The position numbers were made by a program, and so were the translations under genes. Under the pieces are notes generated by a model. That model was not told where the DNA came from. It searched no databases and saw only the letters and a program-made list of their open reading frames with translations. Shown in pieces: positions 30,694 to 41,236 of a stretch of DNA of 64,000 bases (within the stretch, counting starts at the first letter, position 1; each line of letters opens with the position of its first letter). The DNA is taken from assembly GCA_036245525.1 (NCBI GenBank), contig BTPG01000003.1, forward strand, positions 190,806,164 through 190,870,163, read 5' to 3'. Source of the stretch: Semisulcospira habei (lineage: Eukaryota; Mollusca; Gastropoda; Semisulcospiridae).

Positions 30694-31047
30694 CTGAAGT
30701 CCTGCAGGTGTTTCAGATCACACACGAACAGCCTCTTGGCTGCCATCACCTCCGCTGGCGTCTGTTCCTCTAGGAAGGGACGCAACTCATCTTCAGTCAC
30801 GTCCAGGTTTTCGGGAATGGAGCAGCAAAGGCGGATCACGGTGGGGTCCGGGCCGCACAGCCGCTGGTAGCCGAACCACCAGTCTTGGCGCCAGTCATGG
30901 TGTTCCAAGCAGGGAGGGTCGGTAGTACTGGCCATTAAGTTCGGAGTACAGCTCTTCTATCTGGGACAGTGTGGACCACGTGGACGGCTCGAGGGCATTG
31001 ACGATGTTCTCAATGGTAGCTTTCAAGGCCGTGCCCAGCAGGAAACT
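30694..31047 (-). pseudogene. LOX: LOX copy 1 coding exon 4 (frameshifted)
   Basis: It encodes SFLLGTALKATIENIVNALE, then after the shift WRQDWWFGYQRLCGPDPTVI (the WxxDxxFGxQxLxGxNP-type LOX motif) and KRLFVCDLKHLQDFR. There is one more nucleotide than the 353-nt copy 2 exon, in a G run at 30916-30918 (GGGAGGGTCGG versus GGGAGGTCGG, plus strand). This would truncate the protein. It is a pseudogene lesion or a sequencing error. Confidence 0.88.
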
Positions 31048-31279
31048 CTGCAAGAAGCACGTGTATATAGCGATTGATAAATTTGAGCATGCAGCTACTC
31101 GTGCCGAGTACACTACCTGTGGCTTCCTGTACCGTTTGCCGACTACTAAACTGATAGAGCCACGCTGGGATTACGCCACAAGTACCCTTCTATTCAAACG
31201 AGATGCTAAGCATGCTTGTGGCGTGCGTGCTGACCCAGTGGGTCTGTCCATTTGGGAAGTATTCCTGCTCATGGTACGG

Positions 31280-31490
31280 TTAACCCATTTAACCCTAAGG
31301 GCGCATATCCAGGATTTTGTACGCGTCACCTAACGACTATGCACCAGCTGTACGAGATGAATCGACCCTGATAATTTAAAGGTAGTGCTAGATTAACTTG
31401 TCCCTCTCAGGTGCCAAGCTTATCTGGCACTACCCTTCAATTATGGCCGTTTCATCTTCTGCTGTAAGGTGTCGGGGCTAAATGGGTTAA
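31280..31490. mobile_element. MITE M2 in LOX intron
   Basis: TTAACCCATTTAACCCTAAGG to GCTAAATGGGTTAA, with inner arms AGGGTAGTGCTAGATTAAC / CTGGCACTACCCT. Unit 2: 54381-54590, where the right TTAA is mutated. Confidence 0.75.
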
Positions 31491-31820
31491 TTACATGTAA
31501 TTAACCATTTTAATCAGCCACCTCACATACTTGGTCGCCCATTTTGCGGGAAACAGTGATCGAGAAAGCTCAATGGCCACAAGATTTCAAAATGACCGCA
31601 ACAGACCTTTGCAACCCGTTGGTTGTCAGAAGTTTTGGTCGAGGCGGTGCCCAAAAGAATCGCCTCGACAAAACAAGTCAACAGCCGAAGTGGTTGTGGT
31701 TTGTTTATTTTAAGGTCCGTTACGTAAAACTCACCTCGGCAAAAAGCGCTAGGGTCAGTAAAACTGAATCGTGTGACCGAGACAGACTTAATAAAATCCG
31801 TCGGCAAGAGAGCGACAAAC

Positions 31821-31896
31821 CTTGTAGTCGCTGGAGAATTCCTCCTCTGGCGGCACTTTCTCCAACCGGGCAGGTCCTTCGTTGTCTGGTGACAGT
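31821..31896 (-). CDS. LOX: LOX copy 1 coding exon 3
   Basis: A short exon of 76 nt encoding LSPDNEGPARLEKVPPEEEF and SSDYK. It is flanked by TTCAG/A and AAG/GTTTGT and joins both neighbours in phase. PxxxLPxDxxF-like segments occur here in animal LOXs. Confidence 0.85.
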
Positions 31897-31966
31897 CTGA
31901 ACAAATGAAAGCAAAGCGCGTTTACTTCTCATTCATTGCCGGAACAATTGCGAGCGACGACCAAAT

Positions 31967-32032
31967 GCAAGAGGCATAGATCCTCACGAGTCCCTGCAGT
32001 TGCGGGGGCTCATGCGGATCTATGCCTGTTGC
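31967..32032. mobile_element. M4 hairpin core in LOX intron 2
   Basis: GCAAGAGGCATAGATCCTCA and its complement around TGCAGTTGCG. Unit 2: 55088-55153. Confidence 0.6.
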
Positions 32033-32161
32033 TGACCCCACTGGCGCTTATACGTTGGACTTACCATTTAAAAATCTTGGCTGTTCTTTCGACGTTTCCG
32101 TGACTAGCCATTACTGTAAATGCAACCTGCGATCACTGACATTTTAGGTGTCAAGACTCAC

Positions 32162-32298
32162 TGGTAGGTTTCCCTGGCCGCCTTTAGCCTCTCAGCGCGC
32201 ATGTCCGGAAAGGGGTCGTTTTCTGGGAGGAAGGTGTCCAGATGCGGAACCTTGTACACCTTGCCCGCCGCCACCCATCGGTTGAACGGGAACACAAA
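32162..32298 (-). CDS. LOX: LOX copy 1 coding exon 2
   Basis: FVFPFNRWVAAGKVYKVPHL ends the PLAT domain (the FPxxRWV motif). RLKAARETYQ begins the linker to the catalytic domain. Acceptor TTTGCAG/TTTGTG, donor TACCA/GTGAGT. Length 137 nt, identical in copy 2. Confidence 0.9.
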
Positions 32299-32454
32299 CT
32301 GCAAAGTCACGAAACGAGCAGATCAGTCGTTGACTCGTTCAGTGCCGAGAATAATCTATAATCCGTTGTGGGCCTGTCCCGCGCTTGTCTCCATCCCAGA
32401 ATCTGTTATGGGGTCATATGTTTGTCAATGTGTCGCGTGTGCTTTCAGGCCCAC

Positions 32455-32800
32455 TACTGCCGTAACTGTTCAAGATACACTTATGTAACATATGGTTACG
32501 AAACCCTACACACAGGTCTAGTTATGGTTCATTTAGACACAGAACAATTCAGTTCAGCACACTGTCTTTATATCAAGTAAACCGACAATGACTCCAATCC
32601 ATTCTATAAATACAACGCTATCAGAACGAGAAACAGTTAAACAGATTGATACGCCAACGTGACGACTGCGCAGATGAAATAAGTGCAATTACGCGTGTCC
32701 CATCTGGTGTTCAAAATGGTGCTGAAATGTGTCTTTAAATTTACTGCAAGTTTTAATTTAGTATCAACCTTGAAAGTGTGTTTTGTTCAGGACACCGATT
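32455..32800. repeat. Segment paralogous to the LOX upstream intron
   Basis: It shares with 850-1250 the order TGCCGTAACTGTTCAA, TAACATATGGTTACGAAAC, TCTTTATATCAAGTAAA, ACGCCAACG, TGCGCAGA and AAATGGTGCTGAA. It lies in the intron between coding exons 1 and 2. Origin (dispersed repeat or old duplication) unresolved. Confidence 0.55.
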
Positions 32801-33225
32801 CACTCAATCATTGACGCCGTTAAGAAAATGATGTAGTTTATCTTTTGGCGTTATTCTACGTTGGATGTATCTAATAATTATGTATGCTTTATTCGAAAAT
32901 GTAATTATACGACAAACGGTGGAACCTGTCGCACAAGTACTTGCAAGCAAAGGGCCACCACAAAATAAATTTGTTGTTCGCTTTAGATATTGAGCCTACT
33001 GTCCAAGAAACCTTATTGTTCGTTATAGTCCTTGGTTGACACAGAGTCTGATTAGTCTTGAAAATAAATTAAACCGCACACATTGTGGCAAGCTATTTTC
33101 CTGTTAGACGTATTAGCAAGTGTCATGTGTGGACTGCTAGTTGTGTTCTACACCGACTCGTAAGAAATTTGAATAAACCACTAGACCGCAGAACTTCCGG
33201 TACAAATTTTTCTTTAAAATATGCA

Positions 33226-33869
33226 TTAACCCCGTTAGCCCCAAGATCCTCCCATTTATCAAATTCTGGAGGTGTTGCCTGAAGGCCGTTCTTAATTAAA
33301 CAAACCTTAGTTCGCCAACTTTCACGATCTAGAGTTCACGATCTCGGGCGAACCAGGTTGGTTCTTAATTGGATGATCTAAAGATACGGCGAACCTAGTT
33401 CGAAGTAATTCGCGAACTTCGGCAAACCATCGAAAAAAGATCGCTCGACATGCCGAGCGATCCAAGTCGTACCTCTTCTCCGATTGGTCAAAACTTTTAC
33501 CCTTTTCTGCGTTGGAGATAAGATAGTAACCAATACAACTATGGCGGACGGCGATATTTCACTCGTGCGAAGAACAAAACCTATTTTATTGATTTGTGGG
33601 AGGCGCAACGCTGTTTGTGGGATCGCTACTGCAAGGAGTACAAAAACAAATCGTTCAAATCGCAAAGCGGCACAGCGGCAGCCATTTTAAACAAATTCGC
33701 AGACAGCTTTAACGATTATGTACAGTTGCACGAGATGGATTGACCATGACAATTCAAGGTAAGAGCCAGATTGGCTTCGCGCCTGAATGCGCCAAGCTAA
33801 TCTGGTACTACCCTTGAATTATGGTCAAGCCATCTCCTGCTGTAGGGGATCCGGGGATAAACGGTTTAA
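33226..33869. mobile_element. MITE M2 split by a Harbinger-like insertion
   Basis: The left arm TTAACCCCGTTAGCCCCAAG and right arm ending ATAAACGGTTTAA belong to one M2. About 440 bp of unrelated DNA (about 33274-33711) separates them. In unit 2 the insert is larger (56621-57846). Confidence 0.55.
33555..33706 (+). pseudogene. MADF-like domain fragment
   Basis: The frame reads FIDLWEAQRCLWDRYCKEYK followed by AAILNKFADS. The pattern I-x-L-W-x(4)-C-L-W-D is typical of MADF domains, which PIF/Harbinger transposons often encode. It is too short to be a gene here. Inverted GTTCGCC / GGCGAAC motifs nearby fit a transposon origin. Assignment is by motif only. Confidence 0.45.
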
Positions 33870-34216
33870 CTTCAGTCCATTTGTTTACACTCCAATAATT
33901 GGTATATAGACGACGAACTCTCACTTGTCCATTTGATCGGGTAAATATGGCCACTACACTAACAAAATATGTATGCAAGTGAAACCAGAAAGTAGGTCAA
34001 GGTTTAAAGAGGGCCGATTCCATTCCAACTGACTACAGTCAAACTGCACACTGGTTTTATACTGTGTAATCTGCTCCACATCACTTTCCAAGTCTCGTGA
34101 TAGTGAACCCGTTAATGATGCAGACAGAAAACGATACAGTAAAAAATATTGCTTTGTTATATTACTTCAACCACCACAACAGGCAGAAAGCACTTTCAGT
34201 AAGCGAAGTATTTCAC

Positions 34217-34290
34217 GGCCGACATGAGCTTTAATTGATCCGTGCACGGCTGTGCCGTTCCACGGTTTAATTAAAGCTGATGTCGGCTCA
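34217..34290. repeat. Palindrome next to PLAT exon
   Basis: GGCCGACATGAGCTTTAATT faces AATTAAAGCTGATGTCGGC, with a GTGCACGG-type centre, about 40 bp from the exon 1 donor. In unit 2 (58246-58320) the palindrome is more perfect. Confidence 0.7.
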
Positions 34291-34332
34291 GATTTAAAAA
34301 AAAAAAAAACTTTTGCTAACTGTGCAGCTTAC

Positions 34333-34632
34333 CGAGCCGTCGCTGGTTTCTATGGTAACGCTGTCCAGGTACCATTCGCTCATCAGCCCCGAGTTGTCAC
34401 GTCTTAACTCAAGCACGTGCGGTTTGTCGGTCAGGGCCTGCGTGTCATACGCATTCAGCGTGAACAGGTCCTGCTGGCCGCGTTCGAATTCGTTTCGGAA
34501 GAAAATGTCTAGCGGAATGGGTGGCGTCACGTTGCCCTCGACGTCATACATGACGATAGTGACGTTGGCGTTCGTGCCCGCGTCTTTGACGTCACCAATC
34601 TTGACGTGCACATTGTAGACGTTGCTTGACAT
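34333..34632 (-). CDS. LOX: LOX copy 1 coding exon 1 (PLAT domain)
   Basis: The start MSSNVYNVHVKIGDVKDAGT matches the opening strand of LOX PLAT domains. ELRRDNSGLMSEWYLDSVTI is the later beta-sandwich segment. The exon begins at the acceptor ACAG/GACGCC (34666), giving a 34-nt 5' UTR part. The donor is GACGGCTCG/GTAAGCTG. Copy 2 has three more nucleotides (GAG) before the donor, so this exon encodes one residue fewer. Confidence 0.92.
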
Positions 34633-34823
34633 CGTTATAGGTAGTGTTGGGGTTAATTTTGGCGTCCTGTATAAAACAAAGATTCGACTTGCTCAAGGAA
34701 AAACCCGACGCGCTAGGTACCTAATCCAGACCTAACGGGTCCCCGCCATTAATCTCTACACGCCAGCTTGCGTTTTTGAAATTATTGTAAATTCAACGCC
34801 AAAGATCTACAAAGTGGTTTCAG

Positions 34824-35127
34824 CCAGAGGCATACATCAGAAGCCCCTGGCAAATGCGGGGGCTCATGACAATCTATACCTCTTGCAGAGGGGAAGGGGC
34901 ACTTTTTCTCGGAAGTCAAGGCGTTAACCCATTTAGCCCCGAAGGCCTACAACAGGTGATGGAGCGGCCATGATAATTCAAGGGTAGTGTGGTTGGCGCC
35001 ATTAGGCGCCAAGGTAATTTGGCACTACCCTTTAATTATCATGGTCGAACCATCTCTTGAAACTGGTACATCATTAAGTGAAACTTCTAAAATTTGAAAA
35101 ATGTGGCCATGGGGTCAAATGGTTTAA
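34824..35127. mobile_element. M4 hairpin core followed by intact MITE M2
   Basis: An M4 core lies at 34824-34886 and ends CAAGGCGTTAA. From 34924 an M2 runs to AAATGGTTTAA (35127), with the GGCGCC palindrome at about 34996. These lie upstream of LOX copy 1's ATG, in its inferred 5' UTR intron. The arbitrary unit 1/2 boundary falls in this M2. Confidence 0.7.
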
Positions 35128-35390
35128 CCATCTACAAATGCGAGTTAATAAAGAAACACGTTTAGAATGAACAAACAGAAAATAGTTTACTTGAAGTAGG
35201 CTTACTTAAAGTAAACTTTTGCATCCTCTCAAAACGCGTGTCTAACCAGCAAAGTTAAGGGCTTGGAAAGGACGAGCAACAAAACTGCTTATGCTCCAAG
35301 TTCCAAAGCGTGCTTCTTTGTCGGGTTTTTCCTTAGGAAGAGTGAAATATAAAACTGAACCGAGTTTTGTGTTCACGACGCCATATAAAA

Positions 35391-35573
35391 TTATCTCATT
35401 ACATCCTCGGGATAAAATTAATATTTTGACATCCTTTTGACGTCTGTCACAGTTCTGTAGACTGATCGTACTAGTTTAAGGGATGTCAGAATAGCTTGGC
35501 TCCAAGCTATTCTGACACCACCCTTTAAACCATCATGGTCGACATGCATCCTGTCGTAGCATATCAGGGTTAA
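35391..35573. mobile_element. MITE M3 (unit 2)
   Basis: Counterpart of 395-574. Confidence 0.65.
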
Positions 35574-35691
35574 GAAAAAAAGTTGCGGTAACTACTGTAG
35601 TCATCTTCGTAGCAGTTCTAAAAATGAAATATTGAAACGAAAAGAAACGAGTAACGTAACCGAAACTCGTCACTATTTCCACCTAGTTCGC

Positions 35692-35770
35692 AACAGCTAG
35701 ATGTTGGGGCTGACGTCGGTCTCGCGTATAGCTGTGCGCGGACCAGCTGCTGCCGACGCGTGCCCGATCA
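35692..35770. other. Segment present in units 2 and 3, absent from unit 1
   Basis: About 79 bp (GCTAGATGTTGGGGCTGACG onward) also occurs at about 59730-59808. Unit 1 joins ACCTAGTTCACAGCAG to the downstream flank without it. Confidence 0.7.
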
Positions 35771-35818
35771 GTCTTTCCTTATCGGGCAGTAGCTGAGATG
35801 TATTCTTTAAGATTTTTA

Positions 35819-35910
35819 TTAACCCTTTGGGTGTCGGTAGCAATTTTGGTCGAGGCGATTCCTACTGAAATCACCGACCAAAATTGCTACCGACACCCGA
35901 CAACTATTAA
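35819..35910. mobile_element. MITE M1 (unit 2)
   Basis: Counterpart of 746-837, with TTAA at both ends. Confidence 0.75.
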
Positions 35911-36896
35911 CTTTAAAAGCCAACTACCGCCGCAACTGTTCAAAAATATTCTGTAACACATGGTGACGAAACGCTGCATACAGGTCTTGTTATGCTTCAT
36001 TTAGACACAGGACAAACCAGTTCAGCATACGTCTTTATATCAAGTAAAATGACCGACTCCACTCCGTTCTAGAAATTCAACGCTTTCGGTACCGGAAACG
36101 GCTAAAACTATACCGACACGCCAACGGCTGCGCAGAATAAATAAGTGCGACGATGCGCGTGCTCTGGCTGCGTGTCCAAAGTGCTGTTAAAGTTCATTAG
36201 GTGTGTCGACACGGCATAATGACCACAAATGGTGCTGAAGTGTCTCCCAGATTTATGCGTAATGGTACATTGGTACTTTAAAACAGTCGTGATGCTCTTT
36301 GAAACCGTGTTTTTTTTTACCTCAATGCTTCTTAACTGCGAGAATCGCCTGTATAGTGCAGGCACAAAAAACAGCTATTCTGTTATGGTGTAAATAATAT
36401 ACGTCTGCAGTATACAAAAGGTCTTCGGGCCGACGGCAGCCGCAGTGGGCACGCGGTCGGCCCGAGGCCCTTTTCGCCATATTTTCTTTCTTGTTTCTCG
36501 GTCGTCTGTTTCGGTTTTGTTTGGGTTCCCTTGCATTTAGTAGACACACTGAGCCTTACCGACATAGGCTGGTTCAGATAGGCGTTTTCAAGACGTATTT
36601 ATTCCTACTACTGACCGTCAGTTTTCAAGTGACAAAAAGAAAAACATACTGCTAAAAGTGAGTAGAACGATGTACACTGTATTGTTGATAAAATCGTGAA
36701 CATGAATTTGTCTACCCCAGCCTGTGCTCACCAGTGCCCGAACCATCCATAGCCAGTCTCCTCCCAACGCGCAAAATCGCAACATTCAGTTCCCACGCAC
36801 GATGTCACCACTGTACTTGCGCGCATGCACATAGAGCCTAAAACTGCATTTTTCTATTATAAATCAAACACACAATGTCAGGGCTGTAATACTCAC

Positions 36897-36970
36897 ACGC
36901 AACTTTGAAGTGTTCAGCGAAGACCGGTCCAGGTTCTAACGCTTACCTATAGCCGAAATTTTCAAAATGG
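36897..36970 (-). other. Putative non-coding first exon of LOX copy 1
   Basis: It ends at a GTGAGTATT donor (GT at 36896-36895), about 2.2 kb before the acceptor at 34666 of the ATG exon. The start is estimated from the TATA box at 36994-37001. No ATG within. Confidence 0.45.
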
Positions 36971-36993
36971 ATGCTTTTCCTTCAAACTATTGT

Positions 36994-37001
36994 CTTTTAT
37001 A
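36994..37001 (-). promoter_or_regulatory. TATA box of LOX copy 1 promoter
   Basis: Minus-strand TATAAAAG directly after TGTGGTTTGAG, a Runx-like site. Conserved in units 1 and 3. Confidence 0.5.
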
Positions 37002-37312
37002 CTCAAACCACAGGACATGAGAACCTAAAATATGTTCACTGACACCGGCTCTGAGCCTCCACAGAGTCTCAAATCCGCGGTCAGGGGACATATCTGTTTA
37101 GGTTTCCTATTCCTGTGCCGGCCAGGCAACCTCACGAAAGTAGTGAATTTCAAGTTTCACGCTTCAAGCATGCTGCCAAACTCAAGGTTGTCGTGATATA
37201 GCTGATGTTGCCAATGTAACAAGTTGAGTTGCTGGAACAAGCGGGGTAATGGGTGGTGTGGGTACCATCACGGCTACACTGACCACTTCTTTTGCGATTT
37301 ACGAATCACAGA

Positions 37313-37967
37313 TTAATCCGTTGAGTGCCAGTTGATGCAGATCGCTTTTCTTTATTCCTTATTAAGTCCACACCAAAATGTCTCAGCTGTCCCAGGAACA
37401 TGGATTCAAAGTGGTGTCAGCAAGAGACATTGATCCTCATGAGCCCGCGCAACTGCGGGGCCATCATGAAGATCTCTGCCTCGTGGGGCGGTTCGTGGCG
37501 CAGTGGTTAAGGCGCCTGCCACCAATGCCAAAGATGCGAGGTTCGAAAACGGGTTCCGGCGTCGGACTTTTCTCCTGTGGTAAGTGTCACCGTTAATTCG
37601 GGCGTACCGTCGGGGGTTCTTTCTCCGGGTACTCCAGTTCTTCCACCCCCCACCCACCCCCCACACTTTGGTACCGGTTTCAGGCAACGTTACAAATTTC
37701 AAATACAAGCGATCAAAAATCTCTGTAACTTCAGTAGCTGAACTGGCCCTTCGTCTGTCTTGTACTGTGTTTGTCTTAAATGGCGTAAATCCGTGTCTGT
37801 TACGTGAGTGTGCGTGTTGGGTTTCAGTTCGCGGCGCTTTAAGTCAATTAGCCCAAAAATTGAGAAAAAGCGCCTATATAATAACGGTATTATTATTATT
37901 ATTTATTTAGATCTACACTTCTTGTATTTGGCTGCTGTTCGGATTTTCTGTGCACTGAAAGGGTTAA
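37313..37967. mobile_element. MITE M4 interrupted by a SINE (unit 2)
   Basis: Counterpart of 2242-2906. Ends TTAATCCGTTGAGTGCC and GCACTGAAAGGGTTAA. Confidence 0.65.
37481..37908 (+). mobile_element. tRNA-derived SINE (unit 2)
   Basis: A box TGGCGCAGTGG and B box GAGGTTCGAAAAC are well preserved. The tail is AAGCGCCTATATAATAACGG plus ATT repeats. Confidence 0.7.
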
Positions 37968-38189
37968 TAATAATACCAATCACCTTGCAAGATTATGTTT
38001 ACAAATTGCTAGTCTGAAGATCTCAGCTACCAAGGTCGGCGGTTTGGAGGAAGGTCAGCTGTTTGCATTTCTTACCGCTGGCTAAAAGAAATCAAACAGA
38101 ATAATGCGGGTAGGTAGGGAGGGGAAGCGCAGAGGGTGAGGTGGTGGTGATGGTATTGGGGGGAGGGAGGGGGGAGGGGGCTGAACGAA

Positions 38190-38265
38190 TTTCTACCTTA
38201 TCTGGATTCAAACTCACGACCTTTCGGTCGAGAGTCGAACGCTGTACTACCCACTGCCCTGAGAG
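38190..38265 (-). repeat. tRNA-like fragment (unit 2)
   Basis: Same A-box-like GGGTAGTACAGCG and B-box-like GAGTTTGAATCC as 3117-3192. Confidence 0.45.
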
Positions 38266-38404
38266 GGGCCTTTGTCAGGCGACTCGTCGTTAACCAATTA
38301 ATCCCGCGGCTGCATTTCCCAGTTTTAGAGGCGTCACCTTAACTATGAACCAGATGCAGAAAATGGATCGACTATGATCATTCAAGGGTAGTGTCAGATT
38401 AGCT

Positions 38405-39155
38405 TGGGTTGCGGATAGGGATATCTACAAGAAAGCTTTCGTTATAGCCGACGGTCATTGGGAGTTCCTGAAGATGCCTTTTGAAATGGTGAACAGTGGC
38501 GCCACTTTGAAGAGAGGACTGAAACAGATCCTAGAGGATATGCAGAATGTGGTCTTTTACTGGGACGACATCTTGGTCCAGACCTGGGAAGATTCCCTCA
38601 ATGCCCTCAGAGAACTGTTCCAGCGTCTGTCAAATGCGAATTTCACCATCCGACCAAGCAAGTGTATCTTTGAGGCAGACACCATGGATTTCGTCGGGCA
38701 CCGGTTGAGCGAAGGCTTGGATGGACATGACGACAACGTGAGAAAGATCATGGATGCCCCACGACCTAATACCAAGACGCAGGTTGGCTCATTCATGGGA
38801 CAACCCAACGAGGTGAGGTGGGAGGAGGCTCAAGAGCGAGCATTCCAGGCACTTCGTGATATCCTGACCGAGAAGCCCATTCTACACCTCCCCGACCTAT
38901 TGAAGACCTCCGTCCTGAGGACCGACGCCTCCAACGACGGAGTGGGTGCCATCCTAATGCAGGAGAATGATGGGAAACTTTACCCAGTGAGCTACGCCAG
39001 CTTGAGGTTGACCCGAGCCGAGTAGAATTATTCTACCATCGAGAAGGAGTGCCTAGCCATCATCTGCGGAGTGAGGAGGTTTGAGCTGTACCTGCAGGTA
39101 CCATGTGTGCTGCAGACGGACCATCAACCATTGAACTATCTCAACTTTATTTTCT
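38405..39155 (+). pseudogene. Gypsy RT-RNase H remnant (unit 2)
   Basis: It encodes MPFEMVNSGATLKRGLKQIL, NVVFYWDDILVQT, then GSFMG fused to QPNEVRWEEAQ, and SASND-like RNase H segments. It has a stop after LTRAE and ends at LQTDHQPLNYLN. Same internal deletions as 3341-4090, with fewer stops near the start. Confidence 0.85.
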
Positions 39156-39427
39156 TTGTTCAGGACAGTTTAAAGGAACTGTGAAACGATTATTTCAGAG
39201 TAATTTATTTGATTTGATTTTTTTTATGTGAGATTGTTAGTGTTTATAGTTTTGTGTAGTTTAACACAGCCACAACTGCGTTTTCAGGTTATATAAAAAT
39301 CTTTGTTTTTTGAAATTTCGTCCTTAAAAGCGAGGTAATGTTATGTTTGTGGTTGTGTTACTGAGTTCTGAGGTTTGAGAAGAAATTTTGTTCTAAAAAG
39401 GTGGGGGGGGGGGGGGGGGGGAGGTAA

Positions 39428-39539
39428 TGTTACGTTTGTGGTTGTGTTTATTCTTTTTAGAGCATGTGTGTGTTGATCATAGGAAGGATCCTATATTCAT
39501 TTGAGTTGTTTTGGATAAGAATTACGTACCTTTTTAGTG
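39428..39539 (+). mobile_element. Gypsy LTR start fused to LINE-B (unit 2)
   Basis: TGTTACGTTTGTGG to ACCTTTTTAGTGA, then abruptly LINE-B sequence. The same junction is in unit 3 (62629-62741). Unit 1 instead keeps the rest of the LTR and LINE-A. A G run lies at 39404-39421. Confidence 0.7.
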
Positions 39540-41236
39540 ATAATTTAAAATAAAAATAGAAACAAAATAATAATAAAATTAAAAAAATTATATACACAGA
39601 ATAATAGTAACACTCAACATTCATCTTATACCCCCCTCCCCCCCACCACACACACACACACTATACATAAATACATGTGGTACATAAAAGTATTAACCAT
39701 CAGGTTTGTTTAAATAAATGCCCAGTGATGTTATATTTGGCTCACTAAGTAATCGAAAAGTTTCGTTTTTAAGATTCCAAGCGAGGCTATAGTCTTCAAA
39801 TGTGCAGGAATAGTGTTTCTGTTGTGTTTCTATCACAATCGGTCCAGAAAATGATAAACTAGTTTTAAAGAGGTCAATTTTAGGCAGAGGTAGAGGTAAA
39901 GTATTGTTCCTTGAGGTCCGTTCGCGTTCTTGCTGTGCTATAAATTTTTTGGTTAGATACTGCGGTGTGATGTTATTTAATATCTTGTGCATGAGGATGC
40001 ATTTGTTGAAACTAAGTTGTTGACGCAGGCCGAGAATGTTTAGATGTCTAAATTTGTCTGTGGTAAGAATGGGCCGCGTATCTATCATTTGGACAGCTCT
40101 TTTATATATATAGAGTTTAACCTGTTCTTGTAAACATCACTACAACCGTCCCACACTATGGAGACATAATCAACGTGAGACTTGATATGGGCAGGAAACA
40201 ACAGTTTACGAGTATGTGTATCCGTTACTTGTCTAAGCTGGGACAACAGGAAAGTGTTTATAGCAATGGTTTTACAGACTGTATTTATATGCGTCTCCCA
40301 ACATAGTTGTTCGTCAACGTGTATTGCCAAGAATTCATGCTCTGTGACTTGTTCTATCGGTTTAGCGTTCAGTTGTAAATGTAACGACTGTGGTCACCGT
40401 TGGTGTTTTTGTCGTGTAGTGATTAAAATACTCTTTGTTTTTCCTGGATGAAGAACCAAATGATTTACTCTACACCTGTCGTAAACCTTACTGAGACTAC
40501 TTTGTAAGCTAAGGTTAATGTCAGCTGTTTTTTTGTTTTTTTTTTTAAACCCGAAACATGGAGGCTCGTATCGTCCGCAAACAGTCTGCAGTTCACATCA
40601 GTGCTAGTAATATGCAAGGGCAAATCATTAATGAATATTATAAATAAATGAGGTCCCAAGATCGACCCCTGGGGGTTACCGTAGTTAACTTGTCCTTGTT
40701 TAGAGTATTTTCCATGGATATTCACCTTTTGTTTTTAGTCTTTTAGGTATGATCTAAAGAATGCTATGGCGGTTTCACTTATATGGTATGCTGCTAGCAT
40801 CTTTAAGAGAATGTCATGGTCGACAAGATCAAATGCTTTTTGTAGGTCTAAGAAAACAGCTCCAGACAACAGTTTTTTTATTTATTGATTCCAGCCAGCT
40901 GTCTACAATGTGTGTCAGTGCTGACTGACACGTGTGTTTCGGTCTAAAGCCGGACTGATGAATATTTATGAAATTGCCCTTTTCTAGAAAACCGAGGAGG
41001 TGATTTTTTTATGTGTTTTTCAAAGGGCTTTGACAGGGCCGACAAAAGTGAGATAGGACGGTAGTTATTGACATCTTCAAGATCTTTTGATGTAGGGATT
41101 GGAACTTGGCCTCTTTGAAAATAGTTGGAAACGTGCTGTGTTTATACAGAGGTTAAAGATATAAGTGAGTGCCTCTACCGTAAATGGTAGTGACATTGTC
41201 AGAATTTTGTTGTCGATACCATCAATCCCGGTGGAC
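39540..41236 (-). mobile_element. LINE-B fragment (unit 2)
   Basis: Open pieces 39693-40088 (LINE thumb and C-terminus, ending LNKPDG), 40085-40330 (HVDEQLCWETHINTV, VWDGCSDV) and 40465-40725 (GSILGPHLFIIFINDLPL, FADDTSLHVSG). The 3' end with CAT repeats is missing. Confidence 0.8.

Larger units (their letters stand above)
23690..34666 (-). pseudogene. LOX: Lipoxygenase gene, copy 1 (PLAT domain, nine coding exons, one frameshift)
   Basis: Animal lipoxygenases are non-haem iron dioxygenases that convert polyunsaturated fatty acids to hydroperoxides, usually in the cytosol or at membranes through the PLAT domain. Nine coding exons with GT-AG junctions join in phase. The frame-corrected protein would be 668 aa here, one less than copy 2 because a Glu codon is absent at the end of coding exon 1. 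Using copy 2 numbering, PLAT spans about 1-115. Iron ligands are His360 and His365 (HQVLTHLHFTHL), His548 and Asn552 (GHAAINFAQYD) and C-terminal Ile669. Ala403 (LEINAAASTL) is at the stereocontrol position. No signal peptide is seen. One extra G at about 30916-30918 in coding exon 4 breaks the frame. The upstream non-coding exon is inferred at 36897-36970. The overall fold resembles 5-LOX and coral 8R-LOX; positional specificity cannot be read. Confidence 0.93.
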
